Below are positions 1 to 24,460 of a stretch of DNA of 64,000 nt, in pieces. This stretch comes from Mastigias papua (lineage: Eukaryota; Cnidaria; Scyphozoa; Rhizostomeae; Mastigiidae). Below the pieces are notes generated by a model. It made no database searches. It saw only the letters and a program-made list of their open reading frames with translations, and was not told the DNA's origin. Each line of letters begins with the position of its first letter. The first letter of the stretch is position 1. The position numbers and the translations under genes were made by a program. Location: NCBI GenBank assembly GCA_964019165.1, contig OZ025278.1:10305528-10369527 (forward strand), in the 5' to 3' direction.

Positions 1-3000
1 TTAAGCTGATATCCTTACCCATTTTCCGTTAAACTATAACTCAAATACTCGTTGAGAGCTGCCTCGAAAATATTCACAGTAGTTTTGTACTATTTTGTAT
101 AATACACTTTTTCAGATTGGCACGGTGTGAGAGGACATTTTCTGAAATCATGCACTGAAAAGTTATTTTACAATTTCAATTGATAACCTCTTAAGCTCGA
201 GATTTTCTTGTTTATAAGCTCTCCAACTTTCCAATTTCAGCTTTCCTCTGAGGATTTCTTTTTGCTTAATTATCGTCATCTTGTTTTACTCTGTTTTGAT
301 TTCATTCTTGGCTTCCAGACAAGCTCCATAGCATTGTTATCTCCAACAGGCGGCTTTCATTCCACTTTTATTATGCTTTGTGGTCATCTAACTTTCTCTG
401 AAATCAGAATTTGATATACAGAAGTAGATCACTAAAAAATGTACGTTAGAAAATAGATAAATGTCTTATTCTACTTCTTATCCTGTCTTGCTTCAACAGC
501 TAAATAAAAGCCAATTTAGTCCTTATTCTTGTTTTTGTTGAAGTCATAATGTATTTGATGAAATTGCAATATTTAAAGTATGTGAGTGAACAAAAAATAG
601 TGATAATGTAAAAAGACAGTCACAGATATCGATTCTTTTAGATAACAAACTAATAAATGAAAAGATTATACAAAAAATAAATTACACAGTTATGTAGGAT
701 AATAAGATAAAAAGGATTGATAAGCTGTTTGTTTCTCGTTTTCAATAGTCATGCCATCAATGGGCTTTGGAAATTTTGATCAAAATTACTGTTCAACGCA
801 CATTTACTTATCCCTTTGTGTAGAGTTCTGTGCATGATAGGACGTCATTGACTCTGGTAGAGTTATTCAACCCAGGGATGCGCTTAGATCATATCGCTTG
901 GGGGAGCGTTCGGAATAAAAATCATCAACTATTTTATTTTTTTATTTTCCACAACGCAAGGAAACAACGTTGCTAGTAACTGAAAGTTATTTGCAATATC
1001 AAAAAAAGAGAGTTGACTTTAACCAACTATGATCAACGGAGTAATCGAAAATAATAGAAAAATGTGGTCAATCTCCCCAATTCGTGCTAAATGGCCTGCA
1101 ACATGACTAACATTTTTGACAAATTCATTGACATTGGGGGGGGGGGGGCATGGCACGTCCACACCTCACAGTCGGCACATCTCTGAGTCAAAGACTTGTC
1201 TTTCACGTATTAGAAGACAATTTTGACTTTTGCTGTATGCAGTCAGTTCATGTCTTTACCAATGCAACTTTCTATAAAAAGCTTAGAAGCAAATTTTTAA
1301 TAATTAAATTTAGTTCTAACTTCCATATCAGCACAAGACACTATCTTCTATAGAAATTTTTTATGAGAGCATTCTTTCTGATACTAACTAATGTCTATAT
1401 TTGTCTATTCCTATGGAAAGTGGATCAGTTTATAAATGTTATGCAGAGTGGATCAGCTGAAAACTGCAGATGATTTTGCAATGAATGGATGGGACCATCA
1501 TTATAGCAATATAATTGTTGTCGATGTCATGTTTTGAAATATGTGTTCAGTGCCCCATTTCAAATGCTACTTGCATGCTCATATTGTTCAGTAAGCTCAC
1601 TAAGTTCACACAATTACCCAATGCTCATGCTACCCTGGAGGTAAAGTACATTTTGGGTTTGTCAGGAAGTATCTTAGACTTGCAGCATCAGTATTAGTGT
1701 AACAGGATAATTTTAGGGCGCCATCTTGCTTCAGTTGCCTATTCAAACTTGGCAATCAATTATTGCCTTAATCACTATGTCTGCAACGTTGAAGCTAAGG
1801 AGGAATTTGCCTCGCCACCAATCACCCATTCCTGTCGGATTAGTTCATATATTGAATTAGATTTATATTTAGTCATGGGCCTTTATAATTTAAATGCCAT
1901 AGAATGCTAATTACTAACCGTTCCCATTCAGCTCCTTCCAAGCTGTCACGAATTTTTGCAGTTCATTTAGACCCAAACGCCGTCCCATACTCATGTGTTT
2001 GACTAAGCAACAACTGCACGAGACATTACTAGAAGAAATCTTTATTCTTCATATCTGAATGATATACCATTTATAATCAATGTGCCCAGGGTCCTTTTTC
2101 AGACAACAGATACGCTGACAAATATCTTTCTTATATCTTTTAAAGATAATTTCCATGGATAGAACAAAGCATGAATCAGCTTTGATGTTTTCCCGAATCT
2201 TTTATAACGTACAATCAATTTCAAAATATTTTCGACGTATTACTCCTTCCAATTATCTTTTTCTGTATTTGAAACTGGCGTAGCTCAAAGATGTAGGGAT
2301 CTGGAAATTTTTTGTACTTTAATGTAAGGTATAAAGTATTTTGAATAAAATTTTGAGAACTGGAATGAGAAGAACAATTTTTGCTAAAAAATTTTAATTT
2401 TGAATAAAGCGTTGTAGAAAGGTTTTTAGTTAGCCTCTTGTAGTATGGACAAATATCATTTAAGATTTTAAGGACTTAGTGCTTGTCATTAAAGAACATT
2501 CAGTAGGCCAGCTTGAAGCATTGCATGGAACCTCCTAAAATCTAGTACACTAAAACTAATTTATTTCTAATGTTGCAAGTGATCGTGATCGTGATCGAGT
2601 ATCAGATAGATAGTTTTGTATCGTGTTTTGAAAGAAGACTATATGTGTTTTACGATAAAATTTGATTAGTTTCGACACCTTTTCGTTGATCCACCGCAGG
2701 CAGGTATCATGTGCAGGTGCCAATGCTTCATTGGCTGAGGCTTAATGGGTCGAATGATTAGTGAAAACAACGAAACTTTACCTAATTCAATTCAGTGTCT
2801 TGATCTTAGATGTATTGGATGAAAGTCGACTGTATTGGATTAGGTTTTTCAATGGTAATAGAATCGTTTATGGTTCAATATCACTAAAAATTTAGTAGCA
2901 TTGATTCCTTTGGGTGGTTCCTTGCTTGTGGCTCTTTCATTGTCATATCCTTCGCTTCATTACTGTCACATTCATGACAGTTTTTCATTCATTGAAATTC

Positions 3001-3421
3001 ATATCATTTCTGTTTTTATTAAGTTTGGCAGTTTATCCAAATCGATTGATATCTTTTTAATACTTCAATTATTTTAAGGACGCCTTGTTGGGGATGAATT
3101 AATTTGTAGTTCTCGCATATTTTATCATTGATCTTATAAGCATACAACCTATTTTTTCAGAATTTTGGCGCTCACGATTACCCTTCAGGAATTCCAAAAA
3201 GAAATATTTAGCTAATTTTGCATCAGATTAATGATATCTAAACAGTAGAACTCTTATCATTTATATTTCATCTTTGCCACCTTCTTCTCACAGAAATGTG
3301 TTTTCTCTTTTTGGACACTGCATTACGTTATGAACTGGCTTACCATATCAACCCTATGTTGCATGCAAATATGTTCCATTATGAGCAATTTTGCTTGTTT
3401 AGTTGATCAATAAATAAGTAA
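1..3421. other. No recognised gene; probable 5' flank or intron of the anosmin-like gene
   Basis: AT-rich sequence with no convincing exon. Open frames here are short, lack family similarity and have no well-placed splice signals. The anosmin-like gene that follows lacks a signal-peptide exon, so its first exon(s) may be hidden here or lie to the left of the window. A run of 13 G residues sits at 1136-1148. Confidence 0.5.
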
Positions 3422-3919
<498 letters not shown>

Positions 3920-4072
3920 CATATATATATGTGTATATATATATATGCATATTGATAGACTAAATAAGCAAAATCCTTTATCTTTGATATCATTTACTTG
4001 CACATGAGATAATCATTTGCTTATTTGCCCCCATTCTGCTGCTAATCGCTAACTGCTTGTTATGTCTTACAG

Positions 4073-15021
<10,949 letters not shown>

Positions 15022-16872
15022 GTTAGAATATTCTTGCGTTGTTTTTATCGTTAGCTTTTTCATACTCACTTTGAATTTAGGAGTGAATATTTTATGATCT
15101 GAGAATGAGGATTCCGCTGACAGTTGCGAAGGAAATGTGAGTTTTCACCACACCACCTCATTTCTTGTCGCAAGTAGGCACCGGAGCTAATAGGCTATCG
15201 AACGTAGTAGCATTTTGAACTGTTTTGTGAATAGTATGGTCTTTGCAAAAGACCTAGACCGATTTTATAGCTTGTAGACCCAGTCAGGCGCACGAAATTG
15301 AGCCCAGACGCCAATCAATTACTTAAAGAACTGGGAGTGAAAAGATTAGGGCTTACGTGGACTAGAACGTAAAAGAGGTTTGGGAACTATCGTTAAAATT
15401 GTCGTATGTTAAAAAGACATTGACTACAGCATGCTATTAGGTCGGTGTTAGACATTTATGTTTATCTTCAGCTAGATACATGTATCTTTTGTTAATGTTG
15501 AGCATCAGGGATTGTTTCTTAAAATTTATGTTCTGTTCTAACGTAGGTTATTTCAGCTTACTATGTTTTGTGAAATTTTTATTATGGGCAACCAAAGAAG
15601 GGCAAAATTTTGTGGCAAAAGTGAAAGCACAGAGAGGGTTACTTCTTTATAGCCCACTCAGTACTCTTCAAATTTGTTCCACCTTATTTTCAATGTCCTC
15701 TTTATCGTTTGTTTAGCGACGTCTTTTTCATCTGATTATATGTCGGCACCAAGTGGCTATATGGTATCCTTGTTAGTTTCCAAGTAAAATTGGTATTATG
15801 ACCATTTGAAGAGAAACGTTATTATCAAACGTTTTCTCCTAAGACGTCCTTCATCTAGTTTTGTAGTCTGGCTGCATATTTAATTAGCAGTTTTTTGGGA
15901 ATATATCTGATTAAATCAAGGAAAGCTTCTTGTGGTTGGCTTACCCAGATTTTTATCATTGCCATTTCCGCAAGCATGCGATTAGGATTCCTCTTGAATT
16001 CAGCTATATTAATCATCTGTTGATTCATTTTTCTTTCGTTAATTAGATGAATTGGATTCATTTGACGTAAAATATTTTTTCGCCTTTAAGTCTCTTAAGA
16101 CCTTTATTTTTTGTTCTGGTTTATATTGTAATTATGATGTGATGTTTCCATGTATGAATGGATGAATTAATACATTAATGAATGAGATGATGAATGAATG
16201 AGTGAATGATTGAATGAGCAAAGCAATAAATAACAATCAAAAATAGAATATAGAATGAATGAATAAGTAAACAAAAGAACGGACAACTGAATGAAAACAT
16301 AATGGATAAGTTTATTAAGTGTCGTCGTATCTTACACCCGTTTATGCTTTTCATGTATTCGTCGACTTTCCCCCCAGAATATCCAGATATTTACCGAAAA
16401 ACTGCTAATTTGGTGACAATAGTTAGATCCTCGCATTGTTTTCTTGGTGGCACTGTCTTTTTGTATAAAGACATCTTTGCAAAGAACCTTGGTTAGCACG
16501 ACTTTATTGGAATTGATTCTGTTCAAGCAGCTGGTCTGTATTTTGTGTCGTCACAGGTCAGCCCAATTGTCGTTTTAGAAGGAAAACAGTCTTATATGAC
16601 TTTGAGTCAATCTGTTGGAGACCCGAATAGTTTTGAGTCTGTTATATTATTCCTTGATTAAAAAGTTCACTTGCGAAGATTCAATCCATTATGACTGAAC
16701 AATTTATGCAGCTTTCGGATTCAACTATATCCAACCATTTTCTGATAGGTTAAATGCAAAAATCTGTCTGCTTGTCAATCTCATAAGAACAGCTTCCTTC
16801 ATAGTACGTTTCTAGTACCTTATGCAGAGTGAGATGGTAGCATGATCTAGGAACGAATAAAATAATGAAATT

Positions 16873-17031
<159 letters not shown>

Positions 17032-17219
17032 GTCACAGGACAATTGGGCTTGCACATTTTGAAGAACTAGCGATAAGTAATCGGAAATAATGTGCTTGAA
17101 GGGCCAAAACACTTCTCTTATTTATGATTCCCTCGAAAACTACAATGTGGAAATAAGAAGGGAGGTTGAATTCAACTAAGTTATCGTTCTTATGTTGTTT
17201 GCTATTTGAGTTATATCGC

Positions 17220-17304
17220 ATTTCGTCATCAGCCGAATTTCGTCATCAACCGAATTTCGTCATCAACCGAATTTCGTCATCAACCGAATTTCGCTATCGA
17301 TCGA
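17220..17304. repeat. Five tandem copies of a 17-bp unit
   Basis: The unit ATTTCGTCATCAACCGA is repeated five times. The first four copies differ by at most one base; the fifth has drifted to ATTTCGCTATCGATCGA. Each copy contains a CG-rich step unusual for the surrounding AT-rich DNA. Confidence 0.9.
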
Positions 17305-18730
17305 ACTAAAATTTGCGTTTATTACCAAGGTATGCTTTAATTTTGCGAGTTATTACGCGACACTTGTTGGTTTCCTTTAGTTTTTATCATAATAAAGATG
17401 CATTTCATACACACAACGAGATTTTGTTTGAGGTTAAAATCATTAGTATTTGCGCTATTAAATGGCCTTAATGTTCCAAAAGCGAACTCTTGTACTGTAT
17501 TTTTATTCCAAACTAATTATATAATAACAAGCTTCTTAGCTTATTGCTTGAGTATCGTCATCAGTATAGTACACGAACAAGCAGATATGGTATTTAATGT
17601 ATTTTTGTTCTAATTTTTTGCTCGTATTTAGTATGATAGGACGTAGCTTTTCATTTTTGTCACCCCAATGTTCCTTTGTTGCCTTTTATGTTAATTCATA
17701 GGAATTACTCAATTGCAGCTTGGTATGTTCATGATCATCCGCAAAAGTGAAATGAGGAAAATGTTGGAAATAGTGCTAATTATAAAAAGTTATGAATTAG
17801 ATCATCCCAGGAAACTATGTAAAAAAGTTTTGAAATGAGTTCCTAGAAGGAACGGAAAGGCTTGTGAAATTTACAAGTCAGTTTGAATGGGCCTTCTCTT
17901 GCCAGCGTTTCAGGAGTCTGGAAAACCTGAAAAACTGGGAAAAGTTAGGGAACTAAGTTTGAGGGCAGAGAATGCCTGCAAAATCTGGAAAATCTGGGAC
18001 AATCAAAGAATTTTTTTGAAAACAATCCTGGGAACCCTGTTTGCATAGAATTAAGATTCTTAAATAGTAGAAAGTAAATGATCAATTCTCTTTTTCCATC
18101 TCTCTATGACTTGAGCTCCATGCGTTATTAAAATTTGGAACTTTCTGCGCTTGGTGATGAGCATACTTTTGTCCTAATGTTGTTTATAATCCCCTAAGCA
18201 CGATCAAGTTAGGTTTGTCATCAATTCTACTGGAATAAAGTTGTTGGAAACAAAGTACAAGATATCATTAAAGAGGTAATATGAAAAAGTAGAGCACACA
18301 TTATAATCCAATAACTGTCTTCTAACTAAGAGTAGATTTATGAAACCAGTTTGTTAGGATATTGTTTTTATATAATTGTTGAACTTATTAATTGTTATTA
18401 ATTGTTTTTAGAAAGACAAGTATTTATTATGCATTTGTTGTTGTGCTCATTATTTTATCAATTATTGTTTAAGCTAGTTTTGAGCTCAATTCCATGTTAC
18501 GTAGGACGTTCAAATTGGCGTCTGTTACGTTTGTAGTTTTACAGAAAGTATTTTTAGCTTTAAGCTAAGCTAGTATCTCTGATCTGCCTTTTCTGTTTTG
18601 GACATTTCTTTGTTCGTATTAGAACAGATAACGGTAGCTATTTTCATTACTTACGATAGAGAGGGTGTCTACTGATGACAGAGAAGATGAGTATTTCTTG
18701 CTGAGATAGCATTGACAACTTATGCATTAA

Positions 18731-19142
18731 GGAGCTATTCAAAAAGTATGTACGCTCAATATTCGACGATTTTGGACCTCCCTGCCCCCTTGTATTCTTT
18801 TGTACGCTTTCAAGGTACCCTCTCCCCCGAGCGTACGTACTTTTAAGTCATCATCTCCCCGCCTGCATATTTGAATCTATTGCTTATCTTACTATTAAAA
18901 GTTCGCAAAATATAATGCATACCCGAGAAATCTCAAATTTAAGTTTTTATGATTAGAACGATCTTGTGTTTTTAATTTTGAAAAGAGTTTTATTTATTTA
19001 GGATGCTTCGCAAGTAATAAGCGTTTGAAACTTACTTAGGTGTAGGTAAGCTTTTGAAGAGAACCCTCCCCTTGTACATTTTCGTACGCTTTTTTGGGTA
19101 TCCCTCCCCCCTTCCGAGCGTACGCACTTTTTGAATGGCCCC
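18731..19142. mobile_element. PIF/Harbinger-like MITE, about 412 bp
   Basis: The left end GGAGCTATTCAAAAAGTATG and the reverse complement of the right end, GGGGCCATTCAAAAAGTGCG, form imperfect inverted repeats running on into TACGCTC. TAA flanks both sides (18728-18730 and 19143-19145). The interior carries further GTACGCT and C-rich blocks and no coding frame. Confidence 0.8.
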
Positions 19143-19699
19143 TAACACAGACACTGAATTGAATTTAATCTGCGTTTTGCACAGTGGCCTGTTTGAAAAA
19201 GAGGTGTCAGCTAATCTGCACCAACTGCCAAGTATTGGAAGTTTTCTCGTTCTTAACTATCTTCCATTCTAAGTAGTGCATTTTGCTACCAGAACTTTAT
19301 CTGCGTTTTCGATCACCCTGTGCACTGATAGCAGTTCATCACTTATTCTCATGAGCGATCCTTAAGTCTATATTCAAGTTGGAAGCTAACATAGCAATGG
19401 TAGCAGAATTTCTTCTTTAAACATCTTCTCCAAAGTCATCAGCAGACAGCACTCACTATGCGAACCCCTTTGTTGTCATTCAATTTGCAACTTTTAAGAA
19501 TAGCCGTTGCAATTTAGACATTAAACAGCAACTTCCATACAGCCTCTTCTTTTTTCTCTTTTTTCTACACTTCAACCTGTATCATGAAGCTCATCCAGAT
19601 ATAGGTGTATAGCGGCTAACACAGCACTTTGAACACATCAAAGACATTCCCTAGAAGACTGAAGTCATACCGATTTATTGGTGAAGACCGTCACAGGTT

Positions 19700-20168
19700 T
19701 AGCTTGAACTCCATTCTGATCAAACTGTAAGGCAGTCAGCCAGCCTGATCTTCAAGAAAATCAGTCCACACGTTTGTTGGTTGACATTGATTCAAACTTA
19801 ACAATTACTGCCTGTATATTTTGATGAAATTAATGGATTTTCTCAAACTGTAAGACTATAGCATTGGCATTTCAGGACAATCAACCAATTCACAGTAGAA
19901 AGATTTGCCTTCAAACTTTAAGACTATAGCCTTAGTATTTGATAAAAACTTACCCATTCCTCAGTTGAAAGTTTAAACTCTAAAATGTAAGGGTATAGCC
20001 TTGGTATTTGATGAAAATTCACCCATTTCTCAGGTAAGCGGTCTTCCTTCAAAATGTAAGACTAATGCCTTGGTATTTGATGAAACTTTACCCATTTCTC
20101 AGGTAAACGGTCTTCCTTCAAAATGTAAGGCTATGGCGTTGGTATTTGATAAAAATTTACCCATTTCT
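19700..20168. repeat. Minisatellite with GGCTATAGCC core, left arm
   Basis: Degenerate 65-70 bp units, each with a version of GTAAGGCTATAGCCTTGGTATTTGATGAAAA followed by ACCCATTTCTCAG and a pyrimidine-rich TTCCTTCAAAAT. Copies are decayed at the outer edge (about 19700) and cleaner near 20168, where the Copia element interrupts the array. Confidence 0.9.
20164..20168. other. Target-site duplication TTTCT (left)
   Basis: TTTCT directly precedes the left LTR and matches 24636-24640 after the right LTR. A 5-bp duplication is usual for Copia integrases. Confidence 0.9.
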
Positions 20169-20343
20169 TATTAAAATTGATGTGAGAAACTCAAGACAGT
20201 GATAGGCTCTTCTCTATTCAGAACATAACATAACACACACACTAACTTCGAGAAGCAAAATATAAAAAAAAGGTATAAATCCTAACAAAACAATTATCGC
20301 AGCATGATCCGTCAGTCACTGTAATATGAGTCATATTCCAACA
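20169..20343 (-). repeat. Copia 3' LTR
   Basis: 175 bp. Read on the element's strand it starts TGTTGGAATATGACTCATA and ends CATCAATTTTAATA. It is identical by eye to the copy at 24461-24635. Confidence 0.95.
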
Positions 20344-20356
20344 CTCCCACTTGACG
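20344..20356 (-). other. Copia polypurine tract
   Basis: On the element's strand, CGTCAAGTGGGAG directly abuts the 3' LTR start TGTTGGAAT. This is the usual plus-strand priming site and typical of Copia elements. Confidence 0.75.
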
Positions 20357-20387
20357 AATGTTACAGTCCTTTATCACTATAATAAAA

Positions 20388-23300
20388 TCAATTTAAAAGT
20401 TCAAGTCCCATAGCAGATCGAAATTCTTCGAACTTAGTCTTTGGTAATGGTTTGGTCATGACATCCGCAATCATTTTATCAGTAGCACAATACAAGATTT
20501 GTATTTCTTTCCTTTCAACTACTTCTCGTACAAAATGATATTTAATTTCGATGTGCTTTGTACGTAAATGATTATTAGGGTTCTTTGCTAATGCTATTGT
20601 CCCTTGATTATCCTCATTAAGAGTTGTAGCCTCTTCTTGCACAAAACCAATACCAGCTAATAGTCTTCGCAACCATACAACTTCTTGTGTTGCTGAACAT
20701 AGCGCCACATATTCAGCCTCAGTTGATGAAAGCGCCACTACAGATTGCCTTTTTGACTTCCAGGAAATTGTAGCACTTCCTAACCTAAATATATACCCAG
20801 ATGTCGACTTCCTTGTGTTGATATCACCAGCCCAATCTGCGTCTGAGTATCCATAAAGCTTGAATTCTGCATTTGATGAGCTATCAAAACGTAATCCATA
20901 ATTTAATGTTCCCTTGATATATCTTAATATTCGCTTTACTCCCTTCACATGTTGTGGTCCGGGTTTATTCATGAATTGACTTAAAGCTCCCACTGCAGCT
21001 GATAAATCAGGACGTGTTGCAATAGATGCGTACGTAAGTGAACCGATCATTGCTTGATACTCTCCTTTGTTGACTGTTTTATCGTCATCTGTTAGTTTTT
21101 CAAACTTTGCATTAGGGTTCATAGGAGTAGAAATTGGTTTGCAGTGCTGCATTCCAAACTTCTTTAGCACAGCTTCAAGGTATGACTTTTGATGAATCAT
21201 CATAACCTTTGCATTTCTGTCTCTCTTTATTGTCATTCCTAGACAGTAGTGGATCTCTCCAAGATCTTCCATTTCAAATCTTTTACTCAATTCATTCTTT
21301 TCTGCTTGTAATAGTTCTACGTCATTTGCAGCTAAAATTGTATCGTCCACATAAACAGCAATTATCACCAAACATTTCTTTCCATTCTTATTTTCAGTTT
21401 TACAATAAACACATGGATCAGCAGGATTTTGGACAAATCCGGATTCTTTGAGATAATGATCGAGTGTAATGTTCCAGCATCTTGCAGATTGCTTTAACCC
21501 GTAAATACTCTTCTTGAGTTTGCATACCATATGCGGCTTTTCCTTATTTTCATAACCTTCTGGTTGTTGCATGTATATCTCCTTATCGAGATTACCGTTG
21601 AGGAATGCTGTTTTTACATCCATTTGATGAATTTCCATATCAAACTGATTTGCGATTGCCAACACTGATCTTATCGAATTGTATTTTGCTACTGGTGCAA
21701 ATACCTCATCATAGTCTTTACCAAATTCTTGATTAAAGCCTTGGGCAACCAGACGAGACTTGTATCTTCCTATACTTCCATTTGCATTACGTTTTATTTT
21801 GAACAGCCACTTACAGCCAACAATATTTTGCCCTTCAGGTGGCTCAACTAATTCCCAAGTATTGTTCTTTATTAAGGAACTGTATTCGCTATCAGTTGCA
21901 TCCTTCCATTGCTTAGCATTCTTTCCGTTAAAGGCATCAACAATGTTTTTTGGCTCGTCATCATCAGAAGTAGCTAGTGATGCATAGTTCCACCATTCAC
22001 CAGTTATGCATCCATATCTCTCAGGAGCTACTCTGTTCCTTTGAGATCGTCTTTGCAGTACTTCCTGTTCTCCTTCAGTATTTTCAGTATTATCATCACA
22101 AACATAATCATCATCATGTGGATCATCAGTGTTCCAAAAATGTATAACACCAGGCTCTAAGCTCTTGTTGGTAGTCAACAGTTCTTTTGGATTCACTTTA
22201 TTTATTTGCAAAGCATTCTCAAATGAGTTCTCCATGAATATCACATCACGGCTTCTAATCATTTGCTTTGTCTCAGGGTTAAACAGCTTGTATCCTTTGC
22301 TACCACTAGGGTATCCAACAAAGATACACTTCATTGACTTTCTGTCCAACTTTGTCCTTTTTTCTTCAGGGACATGAGCCAATGCATTGCAGCCAAACAC
22401 TCTAAAGTGACTAACATCTGGCTTCTCGTTATGCCAGCATTCGTATGGCGTCTTATCCTTTAAACAAGATGTTGGACATCTATTTCTAATATACACGGCT
22501 GTAGACACAGCTTCTGCCCAAAAACTTAGAGGAAGACCAGCATGATACAGTATTGACCTAACTGTTTCCATTATTGTACGGTTCATGCGTTCAGCAATTC
22601 CGTTTTGCTGCGGTGTGTACGGAATAGAGTTTTCTTTCAATATACCATGATCTCTGCAGTATTTCTTGAATTCCTCAGAAGTATATTCGCCACCATTGTC
22701 TGATCTTAATCTCTTTACCCTTTTTCCAGTTAAATTCTCAGACAAAACAACAAAGTCTTTAAACTTCTCTAAAACCTCACTTTTATTTTTCATCATGTAG
22801 ACAGCAGTATAGCGGGAAAAGTCATCAATAAATGTTACGAAGTATCTGGAACCTCCCACTGAAGGTACACTCATGGGGCCACAAACGTCACTGTGTATGA
22901 GCTCCAAAACATCGGTACACTGGTGTGAACTTTTCGTTGGAAAAGACTGACGATTCTGCTTTCCAAAGGCACAAGATTCACAATCTTTCTTAACTTGATC
23001 TTTTGTCATCAAATTCATACCAATAATCATGGATTTGTTGTGTAACAACTTGAGGTTGTCATACCCAAGATGGCCATAGCGATTATGCCATAATCCTATA
23101 TCCTTGTTTACTTCAGTAGATCCAAGGCAACATGAATGTTCGGGTTCTACATTCAGTTTGTAAAGTTTCCCATGTTTATGTCCGATACTGTACATGTCTT
23201 CACCAATGAATATCTTGCATGACTGTCCTTTAAATTGTACTTCAACGCCCTTCTCTGTCATTGATGGCAGTGACAACAATTTGTTCCGTATTTTCGGTAC

Positions 23301-24422
23301 ATAAAGTACGTCTTTCAATGTTATATTTACCTGTCTATTACCATCGTGAACTATGAGATGCACGTTTCCTTTACCATAGGCGTAAAGAATGGTGTTATCA
23401 GCAATTCTGACTTGTACGGGATTTTTAAAGGTGACATAATCATCCATTCCCTTTTTGTCGTGCGTCATGTGCTGCGAAGCACCCGAATCAATCCACCAAT
23501 TACTATTATCAGGTGAAATACTACCCCCGGCTAAGGCAATATCGTCATGATCTGCAACCCCCGGTTTCTCAGCAGCATCATGCTTTACTTTGACAATGTT
23601 TGCAGAAACATTTTGTGACTTGACTTTTACATCAGATTTCTTTTTGTAGCAATCTCTCGCATAATGTCCAGGCTTTTTGCAATAATGACACAGGAACCTT
23701 TTCCCATTGTGTGATTTCCTCTGTTCTCCATGCTTCTTGCTTAATAACGCATCTTGACACGTTTCAGCCTTTTCAGTTTTAACTTTTGTGTCACTTCCGC
23801 TTTCCCCATACATTTTATCATGTTCATGAATCAGTCGATCTCGAACATAGTCCCACGTAAGCTTTTCCTCGGCAATTGTCTCCAGCGCTGTAATTAAGTA
23901 ATTGTATTCCTCAGGTAGGCTACTTATTAAAATGATAACCAAATCTTTTTCAACGATAATATCGTCCACTGCTTCCAAATGTTCAGCGAGTGTTTTAATA
24001 TAATTCACGTGGTCGATCATCTTCGTATTTTTCTCCATTCTAGCGGAGTATAACTTTCTTCGATAGAATATTTTCTGCGAAAGAGTTTTCTGTTCAAAAT
24101 GCTTTTCAAGATTATCCCAGGCCTCTTTAGCGGTCTTAGCAGAACGAACGTAAATATGCAGGCTCGTTTCGACAGACAAACATACAGTTGCCAACGCAAG
24201 ATTTTCCCGTTTTCTGAATCTTCTCTGCTGTTCAGCTGTAGCATCAGCATTCAATGTTTCAGCTCCATTCACTATATCCCATAGGTCTTTACCAATCAGA
24301 TGCATTTTCATCTGAAACTTCCAGCTATGAAAGTTTTCTCCTTTCAGTTTCTCAACTTTAAATCCAGTGTCTTCCGCCGCCATCGTGGGGAATGATATTT
24401 CAGGAAACGAATTCAGACACAC
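20388..24422 (-). CDS. Copia gag-pol polyprotein, intact, 1344 aa
   Basis: A single frame encodes capsid and all enzymes in Copia order. The Gag part (residues about 20-200) is followed by a CCHC zinc knuckle (C245, C248, H253, C258), then aspartic protease with DSGAS (D312). Next come the pre-integrase HHCC region (WHNRYGHLGY near 445, CESC near 481), the integrase catalytic triad D512-D575-E611, reverse transcriptase with YVDD (1024-1027), and RNase H with D1194, E1235 and D1271. No frameshift or stop interrupts it, and every catalytic residue I looked for is present. The open frame starts at Met1, but Met14 (MAAEDTG, codon at 24381-24383) is the more Copia-like start. Proteins copy the RNA in cytoplasmic particles and integrate the cDNA. 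Confidence 0.97.
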   Translation of the reverse strand: MCLNSFPEISFPTMAAEDTGFKVEKLKGENFHSWKFQMKMHLIGKDLWDIVNGAETLNADATAEQQRRFRKRENLALATVCLSVETSLHIYVRSAKTAKEAWDNLEKHFEQKTLSQKIFYRRKLYSARMEKNTKMIDHVNYIKTLAEHLEAVDDIIVEKDLVIILISSLPEEYNYLITALETIAEEKLTWDYVRDRLIHEHDKMYGESGSDTKVKTEKAETCQDALLSKKHGEQRKSHNGKRFLCHYCKKPGHYARDCYKKKSDVKVKSQNVSANIVKVKHDAAEKPGVADHDDIALAGGSISPDNSNWWIDSGASQHMTHDKKGMDDYVTFKNPVQVRIADNTILYAYGKGNVHLIVHDGNRQVNITLKDVLYVPKIRNKLLSLPSMTEKGVEVQFKGQSCKIFIGEDMYSIGHKHGKLYKLNVEPEHSCCLGSTEVNKDIGLWHNRYGHLGYDNLKLLHNKSMIIGMNLMTKDQVKKDCESCAFGKQNRQSFPTKSSHQCTDVLELIHSDVCGPMSVPSVGGSRYFVTFIDDFSRYTAVYMMKNKSEVLEKFKDFVVLSENLTGKRVKRLRSDNGGEYTSEEFKKYCRDHGILKENSIPYTPQQNGIAERMNRTIMETVRSILYHAGLPLSFWAEAVSTAVYIRNRCPTSCLKDKTPYECWHNEKPDVSHFRVFGCNALAHVPEEKRTKLDRKSMKCIFVGYPSGSKGYKLFNPETKQMIRSRDVIFMENSFENALQINKVNPKELLTTNKSLEPGVIHFWNTDDPHDDDYVCDDNTENTEGEQEVLQRRSQRNRVAPERYGCITGEWWNYASLATSDDDEPKNIVDAFNGKNAKQWKDATDSEYSSLIKNNTWELVEPPEGQNIVGCKWLFKIKRNANGSIGRYKSRLVAQGFNQEFGKDYDEVFAPVAKYNSIRSVLAIANQFDMEIHQMDVKTAFLNGNLDKEIYMQQPEGYENKEKPHMVCKLKKSIYGLKQSARCWNITLDHYLKESGFVQNPADPCVYCKTENKNGKKCLVIIAVYVDDTILAANDVELLQAEKNELSKRFEMEDLGEIHYCLGMTIKRDRNAKVMMIHQKSYLEAVLKKFGMQHCKPISTPMNPNAKFEKLTDDDKTVNKGEYQAMIGSLTYASIATRPDLSAAVGALSQFMNKPGPQHVKGVKRILRYIKGTLNYGLRFDSSSNAEFKLYGYSDADWAGDINTRKSTSGYIFRLGSATISWKSKRQSVVALSSTEAEYVALCSATQEVVWLRRLLAGIGFVQEEATTLNEDNQGTIALAKNPNNHLRTKHIEIKYHFVREVVERKEIQILYCATDKMIADVMTKPLPKTKFEEFRSAMGLELLN

Positions 24423-24447
24423 AGAACCTAGATATTTATACGTGATC

Positions 24448-24460
24448 TGGGCCCATAACC
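24448..24460 (-). other. Copia primer binding site
   Basis: On the element's strand, GGTTATGGGCCCA follows directly after the 5' LTR end. This matches the PBS commonly seen in Copia elements, usually attributed to an internal part of initiator tRNA-Met. The tRNA identity is from family knowledge. Confidence 0.75.

Noticed and set aside
16579..16627. Candidate anosmin FnIII-4 exon (frame with FESICWRPE)
   Set aside because: The acceptor is plausible and the Trp context FnIII-like, but a stop follows immediately and no usable donor precedes it.
20388..24422. Plus-strand open frames inside the Copia gag-pol
   Set aside because: They are shadows of the intact minus-strand frame with no family similarity.
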